NCBI GenBank assembly: GCA_964649825.1
Contig: CAZYQW010000042.1
Coordinates: 1-9,462, forward strand
Direction of reading: 5' to 3'
Source: CAZYQW01 sp964649825
GTDB taxonomy: Bacteria; Planctomycetota; B15-G4; JADJEK01
Length of the DNA: 9,462 bases
In this document: positions 1 to 6,605 of the stretch, in pieces
Numbering within the stretch: position 1 is the stretch's first letter
Layout: every line of letters starts with the position of its first letter
Notes under the pieces: model-generated
The model's database searches: none
The model's input: only the letters and a program-made list of their open reading frames with translations
What the model was told of the DNA's origin: nothing
Translations under genes and position numbers: made by a program

Positions 1-2093
1 CCTCGCTCGCACCGTTCATCGAAGAGCAGCGCGCGCGGATCGACGTGGTCGAGGAGGGCTCGCTCGAGGAGCTCGAGCGCCGCCTGAAGCTGCGGCAGTA
101 CGACGTCGTCCACCTCTCCGGGCACGGCGAGCTGCGACCGACCGGCGGGCACCTGCTGATGGAGGACGCGGAGGGCGAGCGTGACGACGTCGACTCCGCG
201 CGTCTGTTCGCGGTGCTGAAGAAGGCGGCGATCCCGCCTCGCCTCGTCGTCGTCGCGTCCTGCCACTCGGCCGGCGCGCGCGCCGATCTGCCGAGCCTCG
301 CGACCAGTCTGGTCGCGCGCGGGACCGAGGCGGTCGTCGGCTGGGTCCGTCCCGTACGGGACGACGACGCGACCGAGAGCGCGCGGACCCTGTACGAGCG
401 CCTCTGCGCGGGCGACGCGCTGCCGCGGGCGATCGCGGCGGCGCGCGACACGCTGATCGAGCGCGACCGCGAGTCGCCGCATCCGTCGCTCGCGGCCGGC
501 ACGTTCCACCTGGTCACGCGGAACGCGGCTGGGTTCCGCCTCGATCCCGCCGCGAAGGCGGCGGACGACGACGCTCCCGCGCGCGCCGAGGTCTACAAGA
601 CGCTCGGCGAGCTGGGGAAGATGCGCGTGCTGCAGGAGGGGTTCGTCGGGCGCCGCCGCGAGCTGCAGCGGATCATCCGCGTGCTTCGCGGCCGCGAGGG
701 CGCCGTGGCCGGCGCGGTCATCGTCGGCATGAAGGGCGTCGGCAAGTCGTGTCTCGCCGCGCGCGCCTACGACCGTTTCACGCAGGACCATCCGGACGCG
801 CGCGTCGTCGTCGTCCACGGCGTGATCGACGACACCGCGCTCTTCGCCGCGCTCGACGAGATCGCGCGCGAGCCGGGCGAGGAGCGAGCTCGGGCGCTCC
901 TGTCGGACGGTGCCTTCCCGCTCGCCGAGCGCGTGGGGCGCGTCCTCGCCGGGCCGTGGAAGAAGCGCCCGATCGTGATGGTCCTCGATGACTTCGAGCA
1001 GAACCTCGAAGCGCGCCCCGCCGGCGACGCGCTCCTGTCGCCCCGCGCCGCCGACCTCCTCGCCGCGCTCCTGCCCGCCTGCCGCCGCCACCGCCCGAAG
1101 GTCGTCGTCACGACCACCGCGAGCTTCGCGCTTCCCCCCGCGCTCGCGGGCGCGCTCGCCGCCGTCCCGCTCGGCGGCTTCGACGAGGCGTCGGTCCGCA
1201 AGCTCTGGCACCGCGGCCGTGGGAAGGAGCTCGAGCACGTCCCGCCGGCGCGCTGGGAGCGGCTCGCCGAACGGCTCGGCAAGAACGCCCGCGTCCTCGA
1301 CTGGGCGCGGCGGCTCTTCGCCGGCCAGACGTCCGACGAGATCGAGAGCCTCGTCGACCGCGCCGTCGATGAGCTCCCGAGCTGGCAGGAGCGCATCCCC
1401 GACGAGTCCGAGCAACGCCGTCTCGCCGAGCTGTTCCTGCGCCACATCGCGTTCGACCGAGCGCGCGAGATCGCAGGGGAGGACGCGCTCCAGTTCCTGA
1501 AGCGGGCGCGCGTCTACGAGCTCCCCGTCCCTCCCGAGGCGTTCGACGGCTTCGAGGCCGGCCTCGCCGTCGATCTTGCGCGTCACCTCCCCGCCCTCGC
1601 GAACCTGAACCTTCTCGAGCGCGCGTCGGTCGGCAAGGCGATGGCGTACCGGGTCAGCCCGCTGATCGAGCCGGAGTTCACGGCCGAGGATCCGGCGCGC
1701 TGGCACGCCCTCGCGGCCCGGTTCTTCGGTCGGCTCTTCGCGGCGGGCGGGGCGATGCCGCCCGACCTGGCAAGGATCGCCTGGGAGCACGCGATCGAGG
1801 GCCGCGTGCCGGACGTCGCGGACCAGAGCGCGGCCGTGCTCGATCGCTCCCTCGACGCGATGAGCCTGTTCGCGGAGAGCGAGACGCTCTCGGCGCGACA
1901 CGTCGACGTGTTCCCGGAGAGCGGCGCCGGGCACGAGTGGAGCGGCCGCGCGCTGTACCAAGCGTGGCAACCCGCGCGCGTCCCGCGTGGCCTACGAAAC
2001 GGCGGAGCGCATCGCCCGCTCCCGCGGAGCCGACGCGGTCGAGATCGCTCGGCTGAATCAGAAAGTGGCGACTGTACTCCGACAGCTCGGTGA
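1..2093 (+). CDS. CHAT-domain / STAND NTPase protein, 5' partial, frameshifted at its 3' end
   Basis: The reading frame is open from position 3, so the true start lies upstream; the GTG at 45 is only an internal codon. Order: a CHAT (caspase-like) segment with HLSGHG (catalytic His codon 123-125) and VVVASCHSAG (catalytic Cys codon 261-263), ending near 540. A STAND-type NTPase follows: GFVGRRREL entry motif near 640-665, Walker A GMKGVGKS at 726-749, Walker B VMVLDDFE at about 978-998, a VVVTTT sensor-like strand near 1101, and YRVSPLIEP at 1647-1673, typical of the region after a STAND NTPase. Known for the families: CHAT is a cysteine protease fold, and STAND NTPases are signal-gated oligomerising switches. 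Inferred: a cytoplasmic sensor-effector. After about 1950 the frame turns Arg/Pro-rich and stops at 2091-2093, while TPR sequence continues in the +1 frame. The two frames therefore look like one broken protein. Confidence 0.88.
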   Translation, partial: SLAPFIEEQRARIDVVEEGSLEELERRLKLRQYDVVHLSGHGELRPTGGHLLMEDAEGERDDVDSARLFAVLKKAAIPPRLVVVASCHSAGARADLPSLATSLVARGTEAVVGWVRPVRDDDATESARTLYERLCAGDALPRAIAAARDTLIERDRESPHPSLAAGTFHLVTRNAAGFRLDPAAKAADDDAPARAEVYKTLGELGKMRVLQEGFVGRRRELQRIIRVLRGREGAVAGAVIVGMKGVGKSCLAARAYDRFTQDHPDARVVVVHGVIDDTALFAALDEIAREPGEERARALLSDGAFPLAERVGRVLAGPWKKRPIVMVLDDFEQNLEARPAGDALLSPRAADLLAALLPACRRHRPKVVVTTTASFALPPALAGALAAVPLGGFDEASVRKLWHRGRGKELEHVPPARWERLAERLGKNARVLDWARRLFAGQTSDEIESLVDRAVDELPSWQERIPDESEQRRLAELFLRHIAFDRAREIAGEDALQFLKRARVYELPVPPEAFDGFEAGLAVDLARHLPALANLNLLERASVGKAMAYRVSPLIEPEFTAEDPARWHALAARFFGRLFAAGGAMPPDLARIAWEHAIEGRVPDVADQSAAVLDRSLDAMSLFAESETLSARHVDVFPESGAGHEWSGRALYQAWQPARVPRGLRNGGAHRPLPRSRRGRDRSAESESGDCTPTAR
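1950..1990 (+). other. Apparent +1 frameshift joining the CHAT-STAND and TPR frames
   Basis: Upstream of this interval, protein-like sequence is in the frame of positions divisible by three. Downstream it is in the frame beginning at 1987. Dropping one base near 1984-1986 would read ...QPARVP then VAYETAERIARSRG. The downstream frame is closed by a TGA at 1861-1863, so the switch must lie between 1864 and the end of the first frame. The local sequence is a GC-rich run of gcgcg/cccgcg type, prone to indels. I see no canonical slippery heptamer. It may be a true mutation, an assembly error or, less likely, recoding. Confidence 0.65.
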
Positions 2094-3429
2094 TCATGCC
2101 GAAGGCCGGCGGCGGATGGAGACCGCGGTCGCGGTCCTGTCCGCGCCGGAGCACGCTCGTCTTCAGTCCGCGTGCTTGTTCGAGCTTGGCGCGATCCTTC
2201 AGGCACAAGGGGATCTTCGAGGAGCGCGCGAGAGGCTGGAGCGATCGCTGAAGATCACGAAGTCGGTGCTGGGAACGGAGGAGCACCCGGAAGTGGCGAC
2301 GTCGCTGCACACGCTGGCAACGATCCAAGAGGCGGAAGGGGCGCTCGGCGAGGCCGAAGTCACGTACCGGCGGGTCTTGACGATCGAGGCGAAGTGCTAC
2401 GGAACACTCGATCAGTACCACTCGGCGGAGACGCTGGTTCCGTTGGCGCTTCTTCTCGTGCGCATGGACCGCCGCGACGAGGGCCTCGAACTCCTCCGCC
2501 AGGCGCAGTCGACGTTCCAACGCACGTGTCCCGACCATCCGCTGCTCGCGCGGTTGAACCAGATGCTCGGCGCGACGACCACCGACGGGGACCCCGCAAT
2601 GGCTCTCCTCACGGCCGCGATCCAGGCGCGGAAGGCGGGCGCGATCCCGGGCGACCTGGTGGAGGCGTTCGACGCGCTCCGCGGGCAGGGGGGCGAGGCC
2701 GCGGCGTTCGGAGCCGTGGCGGAGGCGATCGCCCGCGGCGAGACGCCGTGGGTGCCGGACGAGGTCGCCCAGCCGCGGCGCGAAATGCTCGAGCAGGTCG
2801 TCGGCCTGATTCGAGCCGTCGACCTGGACCCGCACACGGTGCTCGACGCGGTGCTCGACGTGCGACGCCGGCGCGTCCCGCTCGACCCGGAGCGACGCGC
2901 CGACCTGGACGTGATGGGCCAGATCGAGGCTTACGCGCCGGCGGCCCGCTACCTCGAGGCCTTGCTGACGGCTCACGAGGTGCCGCCGGTGCCCGACGAC
3001 GTGGAGGAGCCGTTCGCCTCGTTCCTCTCCCTCGCCCGCGCACGCGCGCTCGACGACGACCGGTCGGCCGGCGGGCGCGATGGCGCGTCGCCACCGGCCG
3101 AGCGCGCCGTGTCACGCTGCGCGCGACGAGGCGTGGTGTCACGGGGCCGCGCTACGCAACACGCCACGCATCCGGCGCGCAGCGTCGGCGACCTGATCCC
3201 CGACCGCTGGGCGAATCTCTACGCCGCTCGCGCAGCCCCCGCGCCCGCATCGCGGCTCGTCAATGGAGGAGCACGTCGAGTCCCCGCGACATGGCTCCCG
3301 GCAGCAGCGCGGGACCGGGATCGCTCACGTACCCCTGGAAGTAGACGTGCACGCCGGCGAACGCCGGGTTCGACGGGATCGGGAATGGCACGGCGACGGT
3401 GCCGCCCGCGTTCGACACGACGGCGATGA
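1987..3429 (+). CDS. TPR-repeat C-terminal part of the CHAT-STAND protein (frame-shifted), with a run-on tail
   Basis: This frame begins at a GTG with no recognisable Shine-Dalgarno and overlaps the CHAT-STAND frame by 107 bp. It is more likely the frameshifted continuation of that protein than a separate gene. Residues about 15-190 hold roughly four TPR units of about 42 residues, kinesin-light-chain-like: LRQLGDHAEGRRRMETAV, LGAILQAQGDLRGARERLE, HTLATIQEAEGALGEAEVTY, LALLLVRMDRRDEGLELLRQ. Residues about 205-355 are alpha-helical with no family recognised. From about residue 358 (near 3060) the sequence becomes low-complexity Arg/Ala/Pro. It runs through a dispersed repeat (from residue 390) and overlaps the end of the convergent FG-GAP gene by 170 bp. 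The tail is probably not native coding, and the original end is likely near 3050-3100. TPRs in such proteins usually bind partners or sense ligands. Confidence 0.7.
   Translation: MAYETAERIARSRGADAVEIARLNQKVATVLRQLGDHAEGRRRMETAVAVLSAPEHARLQSACLFELGAILQAQGDLRGARERLERSLKITKSVLGTEEHPEVATSLHTLATIQEAEGALGEAEVTYRRVLTIEAKCYGTLDQYHSAETLVPLALLLVRMDRRDEGLELLRQAQSTFQRTCPDHPLLARLNQMLGATTTDGDPAMALLTAAIQARKAGAIPGDLVEAFDALRGQGGEAAAFGAVAEAIARGETPWVPDEVAQPRREMLEQVVGLIRAVDLDPHTVLDAVLDVRRRRVPLDPERRADLDVMGQIEAYAPAARYLEALLTAHEVPPVPDDVEEPFASFLSLARARALDDDRSAGGRDGASPPAERAVSRCARRGVVSRGRATQHATHPARSVGDLIPDRWANLYAARAAPAPASRLVNGGARRVPATWLPAAARDRDRSRTPGSRRARRRTPGSTGSGMARRRCRPRSTRRR
3155..3204. repeat. Direct repeat copy A (50 bp)
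   Basis: This stretch matches 5045-5094 at 47 of 50 bases without gaps, at a constant offset of 1890. It begins cgcaacacgccacgcatcc and continues through gcgcagcgtcggcgacctg. Both copies contain gtcgg...ccgac arms at their right end (here 3184-3188 and 3200-3204), so a short hairpin is conserved. This copy sits just past the end of the FG-GAP gene and inside the run-on tail of the TPR frame. The element family is unknown to me. Confidence 0.85.
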
Positions 3430-4897
3430 TCAGCTCGAGCGAGACGTCGAGCGTGCAGCCGGGGACGCCGAGCGGGGCGAGCGCGAGCGGGAGCGGAACC
3501 GAGCCGGCGAGCAGCGAGTTCGAAGTCCCGACGAGCACGAGTCCCGGCGCGTTTTGGCGTGCGTGGGACAAGTGGATCTCGAAGTCGGGATTGCCGCCGG
3601 TGATGGACGGCAGGCCGCCGGACGCGGTGATCCCCGGCACCTGGCCGGTCGAGACACCGGCGCAACCGGCGCCGAACAACGCCGATCCGGCGGGGACGCC
3701 GAACTCGGAGACCACCTGCACCGCACCCGCGTCAACGAGGCCACCCGGGTCCGCGAGCGGCGCGCCGGCGAGCACGTCCCGAAAGCCGTCCGCGTCGACG
3801 TCACCGCCGTCGGCGACGGCGCTGCCGAGGCGGCCGCCCGCGGCGGTGCCGTCCCAAGCGAGAATCTGCGCCCCACCCGCCGCGGTCCGCACCCTGAGTC
3901 CGCCCGCGCCTCCGGCCGCGCCCGGTGCCCCGATGATGAGCTCGCGCGCGCCGTCGCCGTTCCAATCCGGACTCGAGTCGAGCGCGGTGCCGAAGAGGTC
4001 GCCCGCCTCGCCGGTCGAGGTCCATAGGAACACGCCGGTCGCGCCGGAGTAGACGGTGACGCGTCCCGCGTCGGTGCCGACGCCGATCGGGTCGGCTCCC
4101 GGCGCGCTGATCGCGAAGTCGTCGAAGCCGTCCACGTTCGCGTCGCCGACGCCCGCGATCGCCGTCCCGAACGTCACGCCGCTCCCGGTCAAGTCGTACA
4201 GGGACGAGCCGTCGAACCCCGATCGGATCGCGACCGTGCCGCCGCTCACCTGCCAGGCGAGGTCGGGGAACCCGTCGGCGTCGACGTCCCCGGGCGCGCC
4301 GACCTCCTTCGCCGAGAACACGCCGCCCGGCGGCGAAACGCGCAGCAGGAGCGCCCCGGTCGCCCCGGAGCGCACGTCGATCGTAGCCGGCGACGAGGGG
4401 ATCACGCCGCCTGGCGCGCCGATCAGCACCTCCGACCGCAGGTCGCCGTCGAGGTCGCCCACCGCGACGAGGTCGGCCGCATAGGGCGTGAACAGGAACG
4501 GTCCGGACATCGTCCAGAGCGCCGCGCCGTCGACCCCCGAGCGCGCGGACACGCTGATACTGTCGCTCCACGCGAAGTCGGGCACCGCGTCCCCCGACAC
4601 GTCGCAAAGCGGCGCGATCGGCGCGACCGGGCTCGGCGGCCCGACCGTGTACGCAACGGCGCCGGTGGCGCCGTCGATCACGACCGTCGGCGTGAACGCG
4701 AGCGGATTCCCGACCGTCCCCGGCGCGCCGGCCGCGACCTCGCCGTGCCCGTCCCCGTCCACGTCGCCGATCCCGGCCACCCGCGACCCGAACCCGCTTC
4801 CCGCCACGCTTCCGTCGTGGGACGCCTTCGACACCTGCGCGTTTGCCCCGACGGATGTGCACGATGCGACAACGAGCACGAAGATGATCGATCGCAC
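3260..4897 (-). CDS. Secreted FG-GAP (integrin-alpha-like) beta-propeller protein with planctomycete-type C-terminal module
   Basis: The product is about 545 residues from the GTG at 4897. An ATG eight codons upstream (4921) is in frame, but GTG is preferred because GGAGG lies 6 nt before it. The start gives a signal peptide: Arg-Ser, then a hydrophobic IIFVLVVAS core, with a possible signal peptidase I site after GANA. VASC also fits a lipobox, so a lipoprotein is possible. Seven FG-GAP units carry Ca2+-binding-type Asp motifs. In numbering from the ATG these fall near 53-59 (DVDGDGH), 107, 156 (DLDGD), 212 (DVDADG), 260, 319 (DWNGDG) and 374, several followed by GAPG. This fits a seven-bladed propeller outside the cytoplasm. 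Residues about 417-553 form a hydrophobic beta-rich module with cysteines in GAGCAG and VPGCTL, resembling C-terminal modules of planctomycete secreted proteins. The role is probably adhesion or surface display; the ligand is unknown. Confidence 0.88.
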   Translation of the reverse strand: MRSIIFVLVVASCTSVGANAQVSKASHDGSVAGSGFGSRVAGIGDVDGDGHGEVAAGAPGTVGNPLAFTPTVVIDGATGAVAYTVGPPSPVAPIAPLCDVSGDAVPDFAWSDSISVSARSGVDGAALWTMSGPFLFTPYAADLVAVGDLDGDLRSEVLIGAPGGVIPSSPATIDVRSGATGALLLRVSPPGGVFSAKEVGAPGDVDADGFPDLAWQVSGGTVAIRSGFDGSSLYDLTGSGVTFGTAIAGVGDANVDGFDDFAISAPGADPIGVGTDAGRVTVYSGATGVFLWTSTGEAGDLFGTALDSSPDWNGDGARELIIGAPGAAGGAGGLRVRTAAGGAQILAWDGTAAGGRLGSAVADGGDVDADGFRDVLAGAPLADPGGLVDAGAVQVVSEFGVPAGSALFGAGCAGVSTGQVPGITASGGLPSITGGNPDFEIHLSHARQNAPGLVLVGTSNSLLAGSVPLPLALAPLGVPGCTLDVSLELIIAVVSNAGGTVAVPFPIPSNPAFAGVHVYFQGYVSDPGPALLPGAMSRGLDVLLH

Positions 4898-4903
4898 GGT
4901 ATG

Positions 4904-4908
4904 CCTCC
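4904..4908 (-). promoter_or_regulatory. Shine-Dalgarno GGAGG deciding the FG-GAP start
   Basis: On the minus strand GGAGG is followed by six bases and then GTG at 4897-4895. This is ideal spacing and favours the GTG start over the in-frame ATG at 4921, which has only weak purine content upstream. Confidence 0.7.
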
Positions 4909-4936
4909 ATGGGTTCGTCATTCGATGTGCTTCGAC

Positions 4937-4942
4937 AGTCTA
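4937..4942 (-). promoter_or_regulatory. Putative -10 box (TAGACT) of the FG-GAP gene
   Basis: TAGACT on the minus strand matches 4/6 of the sigma-70 -10 consensus. It would start transcription near 4930, leaving a leader of about 33 nt before the GTG and only about 9 nt before the upstream ATG. No convincing -35 is seen. The same hexamer precedes the coiled-coil gene. The evidence is weak. Confidence 0.28.
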
Positions 4943-5044
4943 CGCTGCCAGATGTACGTAGCGCGCCCCCTTGCACGAATCCCCCGTTCCCGTCGCACAT
5001 CGCCTGGGAAAGAATCCCCGGCGGGATTGTGTAGCCTCGCTCCT

Positions 5045-5094
5045 CGCAACACGCCACGCATCCCGCGCGCAGCGTCGGCGACCTGTTCTCCGAC
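5045..5094. repeat. Direct repeat copy B (50 bp)
   Basis: This is the second copy of the 50-bp element, in the same orientation as copy A. It lies about 150 bp upstream of the FG-GAP gene start, so the two copies bracket that gene. Its hairpin arms are 6 bp (cgtcgg 5073-5078 and ccgacg 5090-5095) around an 11-base loop. The 10-mer cggcgacctg at 5077-5086 recurs at 5101-5110. No terminal inverted repeats or transposase gene are visible, and no integron attC core pair was found. Confidence 0.85.
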
Positions 5095-5302
5095 GGAGAG
5101 CGGCGACCTGGCTCTGCTTCTCTGCGCATCCGTTCCCCCGAGTTCATGCTGGGTCCGGCGATGAACATGAACCGTCCCGCTGCGATCGCGTTCCTGGCGT
5201 TTTCGTAGCGACCGAAAGATATGGTACGAATCAATCGAGTGTCGTAAGGATGGGCCCACATTCAGGTTAGGTGTCGTCGAGGGCCGGCGGATGAGATAAT
5301 CC

Positions 5303-5321
5303 ACCCAGAGCAGATCTGGGT
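5303..5321 (-). terminator. Perfect 7-bp inverted repeat, possible terminator of the coiled-coil/toroid operon
   Basis: acccaga (5303-5309) and tctgggt (5315-5321) form a perfect 7-bp stem with a 5-base loop, about 100 nt past the stop of the toroid gene on the minus strand. It lacks a clear T tract: GGATTATC follows on the minus strand. A weaker hairpin, GTGGT/ACCAC at 5359-5387, lies nearer the stop. A regulator-binding palindrome is an alternative reading. Confidence 0.35.
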
Positions 5322-5423
5322 CAGCGTTGTGCTGGGATCAGGTGACCGATAGCCGGCCGTGGTCGCCCGTGTCCCGGTGAGCACCACAGATGGAGACCAA
5401 GGAAAGTACGTGCGAGAGGTCGA

Positions 5424-6605
5424 CTACGGGTCGCGGGGAAGGCTTGCTTTCAACGTGAGCGCGCCGAACGCGGTGTCGGCGACGACGAGGTATCGTTGAC
5501 CGAGGAAATCGCACATCGAGCCGTTCTCGCGTTGGGTCTTGAGGACGTGCGGCCGCAGGCGGGCGTGCCATGCTTCGCGTTCCTCGGTCGGCAACTCGTT
5601 GATCACGAGTGCGGCGTAGTAGTGACCGAAGAAGTAGAAGTACCCTGCGTTCGCGTAATACGCCTCGTGCGGGATTGGGCGCATTCGAGCGATGTCGAGG
5701 AAGCGATGGTGCTCGAACAGCGCGGTCAGGCCCTCGCGGATCCTCTGCGCCGACACCGAAGGGTCGTTGGATCGTGAGAGCGCCCAGTTGCAGACCTGGA
5801 TTCGACCGAGCGAGCCCTTCAACTGATTGATGTGTTCGCCGGCCGGCGCGCGTGGGATCGGGTTCAGGTCGTATTCGTAAGCACCATTCGGCAACGCGCA
5901 CCGGTGCACGTAAGCGATGGCGCGCTGACGAACTCTTCCATCGGTGAGCCATCGTAGTTCCTCGGCGGCCGCCAATGCCGGAATGACGAGCGCGGTGGAG
6001 AAGCTGGTGGCCCACTTCGGTCGGCGGCTGTACGGAGGGTCGTCATAGTAGCCCCAACCGCCGGTCGGGACCTGGTTCGCCACGAGGATGGCGAGGAGCT
6101 CTCGGCCCCGTCGTTCGATCGCGGCGCGCTCGTCGTCGGTCCATCGGGGGTCGTCGAACAGGCGCACTGCCGCGACGATTCCGTAGAGCGCGGCCCAGAT
6201 GGTGTCGTTGTCCCAATCGCTCCCGCGGCGTGGGCGCCGGACCTCGCAGAACCAACGGACGGCGCGATCGAGGGCGGCGCGCCGCGACGGCGTCTCGTCG
6301 CACTCGGCGAGCGCAATGAGCGCGAGGGAGTGCGCGCCGAACTGCCAGTCGAAGAAAGAGGCGACCGAGTAGCCGGTGTCGATCAACCCCTCGATCGCGC
6401 CGCTCGCCCAGCTTCCGTTCGGGTTCTGGGTCGTGACAAGGAAGTCGATCGCGCGGTCGAGGCCGGCCCTCGCCTCCTCCGGTCCGAGCGTGACGGGGAA
6501 ACCCCTCGCCCGCGTTCCCTCGGGCTGGAAACGACCGCGCTCGACCTCTTGAGCGTTCGCGACGCCGACCGCGATCGCGAGCGCGAGGGCGACCGGCGGC
6601 TTCAT
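5424..6605 (-). CDS. Secreted terpenoid-cyclase / prenyltransferase-like alpha-alpha toroid protein
   Basis: The product has 393 residues. A signal peptide (KPPVALALAIAVGVANA, cleavage near residue 18/19) sends it out of the cytoplasm. QW-like repeats typical of the squalene-hopene cyclase/prenyltransferase toroid fold are visible: FLVTTQNPNGSW (55-66), LVANQVPTGGWGYYDD (174-189), a degenerate CALPNGAYEYD (236-246) and KTQRENGSMCDF (356-367, with Met in place of Trp). A conserved-looking aromatic stretch HEAYYANAGYFYFFGHYYAA lies at 313-332. I see no canonical DxDD cyclase acid; the nearest acidic cluster is SDWDND at 129-134. The length is well below the 600+ residues of true squalene cyclases, so this is probably a single toroid with a non-cyclase role, perhaps glycan or lipid binding or hydrolysis. 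The ATG overlaps the stop of the upstream coiled-coil gene (ATGA at 6605-6602). AGGA at 6611-6614 gives 5-nt spacing. Translational coupling is expected. Confidence 0.82.
   Translation of the reverse strand: MKPPVALALAIAVGVANAQEVERGRFQPEGTRARGFPVTLGPEEARAGLDRAIDFLVTTQNPNGSWASGAIEGLIDTGYSVASFFDWQFGAHSLALIALAECDETPSRRAALDRAVRWFCEVRRPRRGSDWDNDTIWAALYGIVAAVRLFDDPRWTDDERAAIERRGRELLAILVANQVPTGGWGYYDDPPYSRRPKWATSFSTALVIPALAAAEELRWLTDGRVRQRAIAYVHRCALPNGAYEYDLNPIPRAPAGEHINQLKGSLGRIQVCNWALSRSNDPSVSAQRIREGLTALFEHHRFLDIARMRPIPHEAYYANAGYFYFFGHYYAALVINELPTEEREAWHARLRPHVLKTQRENGSMCDFLGQRYLVVADTAFGALTLKASLPRDP

Larger units (their letters stand above)
4922..5423. other. Non-coding interval between the FG-GAP and toroid genes
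   Basis: About 500 bp with lower and less biased GC than its neighbours. It holds repeat copy B, a possible FG-GAP promoter and at least two hairpins, at 5303-5321 and 5359-5387. Open frames crossing it have no start signals or recognisable composition. I see no tRNA, other structured RNA gene or small gene with a credible ribosome binding site. Confidence 0.6.

Noticed and set aside
1678..2976. A 432-codon minus-strand open frame opposite the TPR region
   Set aside because: It is antisense to clear TPR coding and Arg/His-rich. It reflects the GC-rich codon pattern of the plus strand.
3155..5094. Repeats as integron attC sites bracketing a gene cassette
   Set aside because: No RYYYAAC/GTTRRRY core pair or typical attC arms are found, and no integrase is in the window.
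3155..5094. CRISPR array
   Set aside because: There are only two copies, 1.9 kb apart with a gene between them, and no spacer-repeat periodicity.
3801..5261. A 486-codon open frame on the minus strand across the FG-GAP gene and its upstream region
   Set aside because: Most of it is Arg/Gly-rich text in the wrong frame of the FG-GAP gene, caused by high GC and few stops. It has no start signal and no recognisable domain.
5424..6605. Toroid gene as a true squalene-hopene cyclase
   Set aside because: It has a signal peptide, half the expected length and no DxDD motif. SDWDND does not fit the catalytic pattern.
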